Positions 8,330 through 15,817 of a stretch of DNA of 31,731 nucleotides are shown here, one piece after another. Both the position numbers and the translations under genes were made by a program. A model generated the notes under the pieces. It had not been told where the DNA came from and searched no databases. It saw only the letters and a program-made list of their open reading frames with translations. Source of the DNA: Streptomyces sp. WM4235 (lineage in GTDB: Bacteria > Actinomycetota > Actinomycetes > Streptomycetales > Streptomycetaceae); assembly GCF_001279725.1 (NCBI RefSeq), contig NZ_LGDE01000443.1, positions 1 to 31,731 on the forward strand. The letters are read 5' to 3'. Within the stretch, counting starts at the first letter, position 1. Every line of letters starts with the position of its first letter.

Positions 8330-9028
8330 TCATCGACAGTCGGTCGGGCCGACCGCGGCTTCGGCGAGTCCGTGATCAGGTCCGGAGCCGGAGCCGGGAA
8401 CGCGCCACATCGGCCAGAGGGGCGGCCCTCCGCCCGGCAGCCGGATCTCGCCGGTGACGCGGAAGCCGAACTTCTCGTAGAAGGGGACGTTCGAGGCCTT
8501 GCTGGACTCCAGGTAGGCAGGTTCGCCGAGCCGGTCGCAGTGGGCCAACTGCTCGCGTACGAGGGCCGAACCGACTCCCGTGCCCTGTAACGTCGGGTCG
8601 GTTCCCAGGGTGGGCAGGTACCAGTGGGGCCCTTCGGGGTGGCTCTCGTGCAGGGTGTTCTCCACCTCGGCCGCTCGCCGCAACCCTCGTACGCCGAAGG
8701 TGCGCGCGTAGCCGGGAAGGGCCGCGAGTTCCCGCACCGAGGAGGGCTGCCAGCGGCCCGGGCCCGACCAGAGCGCGGCCGCCAGCAGTTCTCCCCCGCG
8801 CGTCGCGGCCACTCGGACGGCGCCGGCGCGCGGGCGCTGCTGCCGCGAGATCAGCTTGAAGAAGCGGGCGGTCCTGCGCGCCCGATGGGACGGTTCGGGG
8901 AACATCCAGACCATGACCGGGTCGTCGGCGAAGGACCGGGCCAGGAGCGCGGCGACCGCGCCCGATTCGGCGGGGCGCGCGCACCGGATCCCGTACCCGG
9001 CGGCCGGCAGCGCTGTACGTACGTTCAT
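8330..9028 (-). CDS. GNAT family N-acetyltransferase with a TTA codon
   Basis: GCN5-related acetyltransferase of 232 residues; the acceptor substrate is unknown. The acetyl-CoA loop is in TLQGTGVGSALVREQL (R/Q-x-x-G-x-G), followed by LESSKASNVPFYEKFGFRV, the standard motif B. The N-terminal part has LLARSFADDPVMVWMFPE, common in Streptomyces relatives of the family. The leucine of TLQGTG is encoded by TTA (plus-strand TAA at 8588-8590), so translation should depend on the rare bldA leucyl-tRNA. The start is ATG at 9028; the frame remains open to 9172, but those residues are arginine- and proline-rich and look non-coding. No strong ribosome site is visible. It is divergent from the DM13 gene, with 223 bases between the two starts. 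Confidence 0.88.
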   Translation of the reverse strand: MNVRTALPAAGYGIRCARPAESGAVAALLARSFADDPVMVWMFPEPSHRARRTARFFKLISRQQRPRAGAVRVAATRGGELLAAALWSGPGRWQPSSVRELAALPGYARTFGVRGLRRAAEVENTLHESHPEGPHWYLPTLGTDPTLQGTGVGSALVREQLAHCDRLGEPAYLESSKASNVPFYEKFGFRVTGEIRLPGGGPPLWPMWRVPGSGSGPDHGLAEAAVGPTDCR

Positions 9029-9199
9029 GGGGCCACGGTAGGCAGCGCGACCGGGCCGCCCCGCCGCGCTTCGACGGACACGCCGGACATGCCTGCCGGA
9101 CGGCCCCACAGCCGGTCCACCGGCCGGCCGACGGTCGGGGCGGCGATCCGCACGTAAGGAATTCGTCATCACCGCGGACGCGCCGTACGGGCCCTTGAT

Positions 9200-9212
9200 C
9201 GCATTGAATGCG
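9200..9212. promoter_or_regulatory. Small inverted repeat in the GNAT/DM13 intergenic region
   Basis: CGCATTGAATGCG is a 6-1-6 inverted repeat 40 bases upstream of the DM13 start, in a locally A/T-richer patch. It could be an operator; no binding family is suggested. Confidence 0.3.
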
Positions 9213-9251
9213 GTGAGACGGACGAACAGTGATCACGACGAGGGAGCGGCA

Positions 9252-9809
9252 GTGGGAGACAGGAAGCGGCGCGGACGGCTGATCGCCGGGGCACTGATCG
9301 TGGCCGGGGCGGTGCTGGGCGTCGGGCTGTACTGGCTCCAGCCGTGGAAGCTCTGGCAGAACGAGACCGTCAGCGAGGCGCTCCCGACGGCGGCCCCCAC
9401 TAACTCCTCCGCCACCGCCGCCGCCACCGGCAGCGGAGGGGGAGGCGGTACCGGTCCGCGAACCCTCGCCCAGGGCTCCCTGATCAGCCACGAGCACACC
9501 ACCACGGGCACGGCGAAGCTCATCGGCCTCCCCGACGGTTCCCGCACCCTCCGCCTGGAGAACCTCGACACCAGCAACGGTCCCGACCTTCGGGTCTGGC
9601 TGACCGACGCCCCGGTCAAGGAGGGGGTGGGCGGCTGGCGCGTGTTCGACGACGGCAAGTACGTCAGCCTGGGCAAGCTCAAGGGCAACAAGGGTGACCA
9701 GAACTACGCGATCCCCGAGGGGCTGAACCTCTCCGACTACAGCAGCGTCACCATCTGGTGCGACCGCTTCGACGTCTCCTTCGGGGCGGCCGAACTGGCC
9801 GGGACCTGA
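9252..9809 (+). CDS. DM13-domain membrane-anchored protein
   Basis: The 185-residue product starts with a short basic segment (GDRKRRGR), one membrane helix (LIAGALIVAGAVLGVGLYWL, residues about 9-28) and a Ser/Thr/Ala/Gly-rich linker to about residue 75. A DM13 domain then runs from about 77 to the end: TLAQGSLISHEHTTTGTAKL, GPDLRVWLTD, and YSSVTIWCDRFDVSFGAAEL with the single conserved cysteine. DM13 domains are proposed cytochrome-like electron-transfer or redox modules, displayed here outside the membrane. GTG 9252 is chosen because AGGGAG lies six bases upstream; the frame also runs back to 9195. It is probably its own transcription unit, followed 115 bases later by the SRPBCC gene. Confidence 0.9.
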   Translation: MGDRKRRGRLIAGALIVAGAVLGVGLYWLQPWKLWQNETVSEALPTAAPTNSSATAAATGSGGGGGTGPRTLAQGSLISHEHTTTGTAKLIGLPDGSRTLRLENLDTSNGPDLRVWLTDAPVKEGVGGWRVFDDGKYVSLGKLKGNKGDQNYAIPEGLNLSDYSSVTIWCDRFDVSFGAAELAGT

Positions 9810-9924
9810 CCGCCGTCACCCTCGGGCACCGTGCTCCGCACCAGGCGCGCCCTCCGCGGTGAAATCCGGTCTTCCGGGTAACGGAAGGGGAGACCAGCCG
9901 CAACGCACGGAGGAGAAGAGAACC

Positions 9925-10344
9925 ATGGCGTCTTCATTGCTCGAAGCTGTCGACATCAAGGCACCGGTCGCGGTGAGTTGGGCGCTCTGGAAGGACGTCG
10001 AGCGCTGGCCTTCGTTCCTCAGTCACGTCAAGCACGTCGAGCGCATCGACTCGCGCACGTTCGCCTGGCAGGTGTCGCTGCCGGGCGCGGACAAGAGTTT
10101 CGTGGCGGAACTCACCGAGGTGATACCGCAGGAGCGCATCGCCTGGCGTACGACCGAGGGGGTCCACCACGCGGGTGTGGTCACCTTCCACCGGCTCAGC
10201 GACACGGAGAGTCGGGTGACCCTTCAGATCGAGTACGACCCGAAGGGTTTCGTGGAGCGGCTGGGTGCGCTCACCAACCTCGACTCGACCCTGGCCAACT
10301 ACGACTTGGGCGAGTTCCAGCGGATGGCCGAGCAGGGGGCCTGA
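9925..10344 (+). CDS. SRPBCC (START-like) family protein
   Basis: The 139-residue protein has the helix-grip SRPBCC fold over nearly its whole length. It opens with LLEAVDIKAPVAVSWALWKD and ERWPSFLSHVKHVERID, has RIAWRTTEGVHHAGVVTFHR and RVTLQIEYDPKGFVERLGAL in the middle, and ends in a C-terminal helix. It resembles the polyketide cyclase/dehydrase-like or SRPBCC proteins that bind small hydrophobic ligands; many streptomycete copies are cytoplasmic proteins of unknown role. There is no polyketide gene nearby, so a polyketide cyclase role is unlikely. ATG 9925 has a strong GGAGGAG site ten bases upstream. A 6-bp inverted repeat (CTTCCG...CGGAAG, 9871-9887) lies in the leader. Confidence 0.9.
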   Translation: MASSLLEAVDIKAPVAVSWALWKDVERWPSFLSHVKHVERIDSRTFAWQVSLPGADKSFVAELTEVIPQERIAWRTTEGVHHAGVVTFHRLSDTESRVTLQIEYDPKGFVERLGALTNLDSTLANYDLGEFQRMAEQGA

Positions 10345-10565
10345 GCCTGACCGGGCGTGGGCGGCACCGAGCGAGGCGCCCACCCACCGGCGGACACCAG
10401 ATCGTGCGGCGGATGTGCCCGTCCGGAGTAGAGGAGTACCGATACTTCTGGTCGGGCGTCGGGCCATTGGGGTGATCCGCCATTGCCTGTAGGGCACTTG
10501 GAGCGTTCTCGGGTCGGACGCGGCACCGTTCGTGACGCGTCGTTCCGATATCCATGGGAGTCATC

Positions 10566-10820
10566 ATGCGCATGCGTTCCGCTCTGACCGCGACCGTTCT
10601 CGCCGCCGGCATTCTGCTGGGCGGCGCCGGGGCCGCACTGGCGAACGGCGGGGACATCGAGGGAGAGTACTTCTCCGGAGGCGCGTCGCGGTTCCAGTCC
10701 GACTGCTCTTCTGCCGCGGCGATCCCGGCGCGTGTGGGACCGGTCTACACCCAGGCGTGTGCGGTCGAGGCCGAGCGCGAGCACGCCGAGTTCGGCCACT
10801 TCACCGGCTTCGGTCACTGA
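10566..10820 (+). CDS. Small secreted protein with two cysteines
   Basis: The 84-residue product begins with a classical Sec signal peptide: MRMRS, a hydrophobic stretch ALTATVLAAGILLGGAGAA, and a likely cleavage after ALA near residue 28. The mature part is only about 56 residues, acidic, Gly/Ser-rich at its start, with two cysteines (SDCSS and TQACAV) that could form one disulphide, and it ends in HFTGFGH. I recognise no family. ATG 10566 is preceded by GGGAG six bases upstream; ATG 10554 in frame would add four residues. A strong hairpin follows immediately, so it is monocistronic. It could be a chaplin-like or spore-surface accessory in its size and export, but it lacks the chaplin motif, so no function is assigned. 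Confidence 0.82.
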   Translation: MRMRSALTATVLAAGILLGGAGAALANGGDIEGEYFSGGASRFQSDCSSAAAIPARVGPVYTQACAVEAEREHAEFGHFTGFGH

Positions 10821-10833
10821 CCCGCGAGGACTC

Positions 10834-10862
10834 CGGGGGCCCCGCCGTCGGCGGGGCCCCCG
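10834..10862 (+). terminator. Terminator of the small secreted protein gene
   Basis: Thirteen-bp perfect stem, 10834-10846 with 10850-10862, loop GTC, beginning 14 bases after the stop. This is a strong GC-rich hairpin without a U-tract. Confidence 0.8.
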
Positions 10863-11051
10863 ACGTGACGGTCTCGCGCGGCACCCGAATCCCACGCCGA
10901 ACGCGTCCGCGGCCCGGCGATCACAGGTCGAACGGGACACCAGGTTCGGCAGACACCCGCCACACACACCCTGGGTGACGATTCGGTCACTGTCGCGTAC
11001 GGGCGGTACTCCCGGCGTGCCGGGGTGAGCACTCCCCCGCACCCTGGAGAC

Positions 11052-11270
11052 ATGGCTACAGACGGACTGCGCGTGATCGTGGACCCGCCCGACGAACACG
11101 GCGGACGTCGGGTCCTCATCGACGGGAAAGTCCTCGGCACCGCTCTCGGCCCCGCCGATGTGCTCGAACTGCTGCGCCGCGCCGGACTCGACCCCGACGA
11201 GGTCGCCCCCTACGGAGCGGGCCTCATCGAATGGCAAGGGGGCGGACCCGCGCAATGGGGCGCACGCTAG
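11052..11270 (+). CDS. Small conserved hypothetical protein
   Basis: The 72-residue product reads LRVIVDPPDEHGGRRVLIDG, then KVLGTALGPADVLELLRRAG and LDPDEVAPYGAGLIEWQGGG. The pattern of two short b-strands, a helix and a terminal strand looks like a real small soluble domain common in streptomycetes, but I know no function. Codon third positions are consistently G or C. ATG 11052 is chosen because the protein sequence becomes well behaved there, although the GGAG site is only two bases away; GTG 11025 would add nine residues. It converges on the membrane protein gene at 11340, 69 bases away. Confidence 0.72.
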   Translation: MATDGLRVIVDPPDEHGGRRVLIDGKVLGTALGPADVLELLRRAGLDPDEVAPYGAGLIEWQGGGPAQWGAR

Positions 11271-11339
11271 GCCGTCTCGACCGGCCGTGTCCACCCCCGC
11301 CACACGCGGCGGTGTTCAGCGTGCGCGGACGCCATTCGA

Positions 11340-12137
11340 TCACGCCCCTCGGTCATCCGTGGGTAGCCCTCCGTCCCGTCCGGCGCTCCGCGATGCTCGC
11401 CGCAGCATCTCCCCCGTGACGCCCGCCGCCCCGTAAGCGGCGACGAGATGCACCATCGAGGTCGTGTGCGGGTGTTCCCTATCGAACTCCCCCAGCGCAC
11501 GCCGCCCGGCGTCCGTCACCCGCTGCCACCGGGTGGGGCGCCGCTGAAAACCTATGACCACGCCTGTGAACGGAACGAGCAGGGCCAGGAGACTCCCGGG
11601 CCGCGTGAGGGTGTCCGGATCCGCGCCCAGCAAGGTCGCGGGCACGATCAGCACGGACAACAACGCCAACAGGCACCCCACCACCTGGCCGCCCGCCCAC
11701 ACCGTGAGCACCCGAATGGTGCGCGGCGACACCGACAGCCCGCGCTCGGAAAGCGAGTTGCCGAGCTCTCGCACGGCCGGCCCGCGCGCGAGCGCACGAT
11801 GCAGGGCGGGCCCGCGGCTCGTACGGGCCAACACTTCCAGCACGTTCCGCTCCATCGCGTTGTGGGCGACCGCCCCAGGGCGCACGGTGACGTGGTCGCC
11901 GCGCTGACCGGCGACGATCAACCGGCCGTCCACGCGCATCCCCGTCAGCGCCGTGTTCACGGCCCGTCCGGGGCCGCCGCGCAGGTAGGCCGCCTCCAGG
12001 ACGTCCCGGACGCGAGCGTCCGCGCCCGCCTCCGGACCAGGACCAGGACCAGAGAGCCTGCCCGACCGGACGATCAGCAGGACGGACGAGACGATGACGG
12101 CCACGTGGATCGCCAGGAGGTACACGGGGGTGCTCAT
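11340..12137 (-). CDS. TIGR04222-type membrane protein
   Basis: The 265-residue product has a first membrane helix at once (PVYLLAIHVAVIVSSVLLIV), then a cytoplasmic-looking region. That region contains RDVLEAAYLRGGPGRAVNTA and MRVDGRLIVAGQRGDHVTVR, followed by two further hydrophobic segments (VVGCLLALLSVLIVP and LLALLVPFTGVVIGF). The AAYLRGGPGR signature and the helix-loop-two-helix layout fit the TIGR04222 domain of actinobacterial membrane proteins of unknown function; the family name is from memory of the signature. The start is uncertain: ATG 12137 begins right at the membrane helix, while ATG 12185 in frame would add 16 residues but lies inside a 12-bp hairpin. No good ribosome site is seen for either. 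Confidence 0.8.
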   Translation of the reverse strand: MSTPVYLLAIHVAVIVSSVLLIVRSGRLSGPGPGPEAGADARVRDVLEAAYLRGGPGRAVNTALTGMRVDGRLIVAGQRGDHVTVRPGAVAHNAMERNVLEVLARTSRGPALHRALARGPAVRELGNSLSERGLSVSPRTIRVLTVWAGGQVVGCLLALLSVLIVPATLLGADPDTLTRPGSLLALLVPFTGVVIGFQRRPTRWQRVTDAGRRALGEFDREHPHTTSMVHLVAAYGAAGVTGEMLRRASRSAGRDGGLPTDDRGA

Positions 12138-12720
12138 CGGCCGATGCCGTTCTGTCGATTCCCCGGCACGTTCCGTGATCGGCACGGAACGTGCATACGG
12201 CCTGTTGCCCGGTTCATGACCATCCCCCGTCGCGAGCGGACCACGATTCAGCCCGGCGCCCCGAGGGGCGTGCAGGGGTAATGGCCGCTCACGCCGTGCT
12301 CGAATCCTTCAACTTGCATGTTCAGAGCATGATTTGAGGTTACGTCAGCATCGTGATGACCGAAGAGGTGACCCGAGGGCCGCCGGTCATCCGCCCCGCG
12401 TACCACGCGGACTCTTCGGGGCCGCAAGCCATTTCCGGCGACGCCACCCCTCTACCCGCCGATTCCGGCCAACCTCTCCCTCGGCGACGCCCGGGAGCCC
12501 GACGGCACCCGAACACGATCAGCTGCCACGCCGGGGGGACCGTCACCACGAGGTCGGCCAGATCCCGCTGCTCCCGCCGCCGGCCTGCGCTCTACTCACT
12601 CCCTCCGGTTCCCCGCGACCACGCGACCGCCCCGCCGCACACAGCGCGGGCGGGTCGGCATTCCCTGCGCGGACGCGGGCGAACCGGCCTCCAAGGAAAC
12701 CTGGTCGAAGGGGAATCGAG
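12138..12720. other. 583-base intergenic region with hairpin and possible promoter
   Basis: No gene can be supported here. It holds the hairpin at 12166-12194 and an A/T-richer patch at 12310-12345 with TTGCAT (12314-12319) and GAGGTT (12336-12341), 16 bases apart, a weak promoter candidate for the ABC transporter. The stretch 12353-12715 has coding-like fragments in several frames on both strands but none runs far or has a ribosome site; it may be a decayed gene or a long untranslated leader. Confidence 0.5.
12166..12194. repeat. 12-bp inverted repeat upstream of the TIGR04222 gene
   Basis: GCACGTTCCGTG (12166-12177) and CACGGAACGTGC (12183-12194) are perfect reverse complements separated by ATCGG. 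It lies 29-57 bases upstream of the ATG at 12137 on the minus strand and covers the alternative ATG at 12185. It could be an operator or a hairpin in the leader RNA. Confidence 0.65.
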
Positions 12721-14607
12721 ATGTCCGAGCAGCAGGTCGAGACAGAGAAAGCCGCCGCGCCACCGGCCCCTCCGGAGTTCACGTACACCTGGGGCCGGCA
12801 CAACGAGACCATGGAGGCGCTGTCGCTCGGGCAGATGGCCCGCCGCGTTCCCTCCGCCCTCCGGCAGACCGCACGGCTCGCCCTCGCCGTGAACCGCGCC
12901 GCCTTCCACGTGTTGATCGCCGCCCAGATCCTCGGCGGGATCTGTACGGCGGCCGCCCTTGCGGCGGTGTCCCGCGCGATGGTGCCCCTCCTGGCCGGGG
13001 ACGGCGTCCGGGAACGGATCGCGGACGCGCTCTGGCCGCTGGTCATCGCCGCGGCGATGACCGCGCTCGGCGCGCTGGCCTCCCTCGCCTCCGGCAGCGC
13101 GGCGCGGCGCCTCAATCCCGGTATGGCGACCCTCGCCGACCTCGCCATGGTCGACGCCCACATGGACGTCGAGCTCGCCGCGTACGACGCTCCCGACTTC
13201 ACCGAGCGGTCGGAGGCCGCCGAGACCGGCTCCGCCCGCTCCGCCATGCTCCTGCAGGACGCCCTCGGGTTCACCGGCGGCCTGATCGACATGATCGCCG
13301 TGGCGTCCGTTCTCGCCGTGGTCCACCCCGTCCTGCTGCCGCTGCTCCTGCTGTCGGTGGTGCCCCGCGGGCTCGGATCGGTGTACGCCGCACGGCTCGA
13401 CTACCGCCTCCACAACCAGACGATCGCCTCGCGCAACATCAAGCACATGATGCGCTGGCACCTGACCACGCCGAAGCTCGCCGACGAGCTGCGCGGCAAC
13501 AGCATGCGGCCGTACGCCCACCACTGGTACGCGGCCGTCTGTGAGCGGATCGACTCCAGGATGGTCGCCTCCGCGCCCCGCTACCTCCTGGTTCACCTGA
13601 TCGCCGCCACCGCCTCCGGTCTCTTCGTCGTGGCGACCTACGGTGCGCTGGCCGGGCTCGTCGTCGGCGGGTACATGGCCCTCGCGGCGGCCGGCACGGC
13701 GATCGTCGCGATGCGGACGTCCACCGCGGCCCTCTCACAGCTCGTCGTCTACGGGGCCGCCATGTTCCAGCACGCGCTCTACCTCGGTGATTACACCGCC
13801 TTCGTCGAGGAGGCCGCCGAGAAGTCCGGCCCGCGCGGGCCGCAGGTGATGGAGGCCGCTCCGGAGAAGATCCGGCTGGAGGAGGCCGGCTACACCTACC
13901 CCGGCAAGGACAGCCCGGCGCTCGGGCCGATCTCCCTCACCCTCTCGCGGGGCGAGGTCGTCGCGGTGATCGGGGAGAACGGCGCGGGCAAGTCCACCCT
14001 GATCCGTCTGCTGACCTCACTGACGGCACCGACCTGCGGCACCGTGGCCTGGGACGGCGTCCCGACCTCCGATGCCGACCAGCGCAGCGCCTGGCGACAC
14101 GTCGGCCTCGTCACCCAGTCGTACGGGTACTGGCCGTTCTCCGCTCGGGAGAACATCACGCTCGGCCGGCCCGATCCGCGCGGCGAACAGGCCGTCTGGG
14201 AGGCCCTGGACGCCGTGGGCATGCGGACGGCCGTCGAGGAGTTCCCGAACGGCCTGGACACTCTTCTGGCCCGCTCGTTCTGGGGCGGGCACGAGCCCTC
14301 CGGCGGTCAGTGGCAACGCCTGGCGTGTGGGCGCGCGTTCCACAGGAAGCCGGGCTTGCTGGTCATGGACGAGCCGACGAGCGCGATGGATCCGCGGGGG
14401 GAGCACATGGTGTTCTCGGGCCTGCGGGAAATGAAGCAGGACCGGATCACGGTGATCGTCACGCACCGGTTGGAGAACTGCCGTCTGGCCGACCGCATCG
14501 TCGTCCTGGACGGCGGCCGGATCGTGGAACAGGGTTCCTTCGACGAGCTCGCGAACCTGGACGGGGGCCGGTTCCACGAGTTGTACGCACTCTCCCTGGA
14601 CCGCTGA
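12721..14607 (+). CDS. ABC transporter, fused permease and ATPase (exporter type)
   Basis: The 628-residue half-transporter has an N-terminal soluble stretch (residues 1-60), a type-1 exporter membrane domain (about 65-350, with helices such as LIAAQILGGICTAAALAAVS and LLPLLLLSVVPRGLG) and an ATPase domain (about 385-615). The ATPase has Walker A GENGAGKST near 420, Q-loop VTQSYGYW, signature EPSGGQWQR, Walker B LLVMDEPTSAMDP and H-loop VTHRLEN. It probably acts as a homodimer. No peptidase domain, precursor peptide or biosynthetic gene is next to it, so the cargo is unknown. Related stand-alone exporters with this N-terminal TYTWGRHNETMEALS occur near lanthipeptide and other peptide clusters in streptomycetes, which is only a hint. 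ATG 12721 has AAGGGG eight bases upstream; the frame opens back to 12334 but that part is not protein-like. Confidence 0.92.
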   Translation: MSEQQVETEKAAAPPAPPEFTYTWGRHNETMEALSLGQMARRVPSALRQTARLALAVNRAAFHVLIAAQILGGICTAAALAAVSRAMVPLLAGDGVRERIADALWPLVIAAAMTALGALASLASGSAARRLNPGMATLADLAMVDAHMDVELAAYDAPDFTERSEAAETGSARSAMLLQDALGFTGGLIDMIAVASVLAVVHPVLLPLLLLSVVPRGLGSVYAARLDYRLHNQTIASRNIKHMMRWHLTTPKLADELRGNSMRPYAHHWYAAVCERIDSRMVASAPRYLLVHLIAATASGLFVVATYGALAGLVVGGYMALAAAGTAIVAMRTSTAALSQLVVYGAAMFQHALYLGDYTAFVEEAAEKSGPRGPQVMEAAPEKIRLEEAGYTYPGKDSPALGPISLTLSRGEVVAVIGENGAGKSTLIRLLTSLTAPTCGTVAWDGVPTSDADQRSAWRHVGLVTQSYGYWPFSARENITLGRPDPRGEQAVWEALDAVGMRTAVEEFPNGLDTLLARSFWGGHEPSGGQWQRLACGRAFHRKPGLLVMDEPTSAMDPRGEHMVFSGLREMKQDRITVIVTHRLENCRLADRIVVLDGGRIVEQGSFDELANLDGGRFHELYALSLDR

Positions 14608-14652
14608 CATCGTGAGGTGACGCTCCGGCGTCCGCGGAGCGGGAGCCTGACG

Positions 14653-14698
14653 CCGCCCGTGTTCCGAGCCGCCACGACGGCGGACGGAGCACGGGCGG
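14653..14698. terminator. Bidirectional hairpin between ABC transporter and ArsR genes
   Basis: Outer stem of 14 bp (14653-14666 with 14685-14698, one G-T pair) continues, after a small bulge, into CCGCC/GGCGG (14669-14673 with 14679-14683). It lies between two convergent genes and can terminate both. Confidence 0.78.
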
Positions 14699-14724
14699 TG
14701 CCCCCTCACCACATGCCCAACCGA

Positions 14725-15105
14725 TCAGGGGCGACCGGTGTCCGCGACCGCGCCGGCCCGGCTGGGCTCCGGGGCCGACTGCCGCAGTTCGGCGAGGAGT
14801 TCGCTCTGCCCCACCAGCAGCTCGGTCAGGATGCGGCGAGCCGCGCGAAGGAGGTCGGCGACGTCACCGCCGGCCAGGGCGTAGCTGACGGTCGAGCCGT
14901 CGCGGATGGAGACGACGATGCCCGAGCGGCGCAGGACGCCCAGTTGTTGGGAGAGGTTGGAGGCCTCTATGTCGATCTCGGCCAGGAGCTCGCGTACGGG
15001 CATCGGTCCGCTCTGCAGGAGTTCGAGAACGCGGATACGGACGGGGTGCCCGAGCATCCGGAAGAACTCGGCCTTCGCCTGGTACAGAGGGACCTGAATT
15101 CCCAC
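14725..15105 (-). CDS. ArsR-family winged-helix regulator
   Basis: The 126-residue protein has the ArsR/SmtB helix-turn-helix over about residues 8-90: AKAEFFRMLGHPVRIRVLEL, PMPVRELLAEIDIEASNLSQ, QLGVLRRSGIVVSIRDGSTV. The recognition helix is ASNLSQQLGVLRR. No CxCxxC metal-binding cysteines are present, so this is not a classical arsenic or cadmium sensor; the signal may be another ligand or redox state. A C-terminal coiled helix (ARRILTELLVGQSELLAELR) could extend the dimer interface. The GTG start at 15105 has GCAGGAGC six bases upstream. A 24-bp palindrome lies 114-137 bases upstream of the start and is the obvious candidate operator. The regulated target is not obvious: the neighbouring genes are convergent or belong to the roadblock gene. 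Confidence 0.9.
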   Translation of the reverse strand: MGIQVPLYQAKAEFFRMLGHPVRIRVLELLQSGPMPVRELLAEIDIEASNLSQQLGVLRRSGIVVSIRDGSTVSYALAGGDVADLLRAARRILTELLVGQSELLAELRQSAPEPSRAGAVADTGRP

Positions 15106-15218
15106 GAATGCTCCTGCTGTCGAGGGGACATGGGGCGGCCGGCGGAACGGCCCCGCCGGTCTCCAGCCTTCCGCCCGGCGGGCCCACGCGCGCCACGTAT
15201 GAACGGTTTCGGATGTGC

Positions 15219-15242
15219 CGAGTTGAAGATTTCTTCAACTCG
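15219..15242. promoter_or_regulatory. 24-bp palindrome, candidate ArsR operator
   Basis: CGAGTTGAAGA and TCTTCAACTCG are perfect 11-base arms around TT. It is A/T-rich against a G+C-rich background and lies between the roadblock stop and the ArsR start, both on the minus strand. An autoregulatory operator is the first reading; a terminator for the roadblock transcript is the alternative. Confidence 0.65.
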
Positions 15243-15273
15243 TGGGCATGCGTGGGCCCTTGAACACCGCAGT

Positions 15274-15648
15274 TTAGAGCTCCAGCGCTTCCTCGATGCG
15301 CTTGAGCTGGTGGCGGGCCATGGCCAGGTTGGAGTTGCGCTTGTCGAGGACCACGTACAGGAACAGACCGTTGGTCCCGCGGCCCTTCAGCAGCCGGATC
15401 AGGTGGTACTGGCTGCCGAGGGTGATGAGCAGGTCCTCGATGTCGTCCTGTAAACCCAGCATCTCCATGGTGCGGTTCTTCGCACGGATGACGTCCGTGT
15501 TCCCGGCGGCGGCGACCAGCAGGTCAAGGTCCTTGCCACCGCCCAGGGTTCCCAGGGCCATACCGCTGGTGTAGTCGACCAGCGCGACACCCAGCGCGCC
15601 CTCGATCGAGGTCATCGTCTCCTTCAAGGAGACTTCCACATTCGCCAT
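15274..15648 (-). CDS. Roadblock/LC7 domain protein with a TTA codon
   Basis: The 124-residue protein is a single roadblock/LC7 domain: MTSIEGALGVALVDYTSGMA, LDLLVAAAGNTDVIRAKN, LITLGSQYHLIRLLKG and FLYVVLDKRNSNLAMARHQL. In streptomycetes this fold is best known as CvnB of the conservon GTPase signalling operons, but no histidine kinase-like CvnA, DUF742 CvnC or GTPase CvnD is adjacent, so this is a stand-alone copy; it may bind a GTPase encoded elsewhere or act in polarity or signalling. The leucine in MEMLGLQDD is a TTA codon (plus-strand TAA at 15451-15453), predicting bldA dependence. ATG 15648 is preserved by a GAGGGAG site about ten bases upstream; GTG 15666 is an alternative. Confidence 0.92.
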   Translation of the reverse strand: MANVEVSLKETMTSIEGALGVALVDYTSGMALGTLGGGKDLDLLVAAAGNTDVIRAKNRTMEMLGLQDDIEDLLITLGSQYHLIRLLKGRGTNGLFLYVVLDKRNSNLAMARHQLKRIEEALEL

Positions 15649-15817
15649 CGTCGCCCACTCCCTCACTGCTCTTCGCCGATGCGTCGACGCCCGGCACCCG
15701 CGTGGTCGCCCACCGCGGGACCGGGCTGTTTGCGCTCACCACGCTAGTGATCGTTCGCGGCGACGGGAGCGGAACGGAGCGTTTGGCGCGATTTCCCCCT
15801 TCGCCCCGGTCCGGGGT

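Noticed and set aside
12353..12892. Possible peptide precursor gene before the ABC exporter, with cysteines near CHAGGTVTTRSARSRC
   Set aside because: No ribosome site, no leader/core pattern, no modification enzyme nearby, and the frame runs into the exporter gene.
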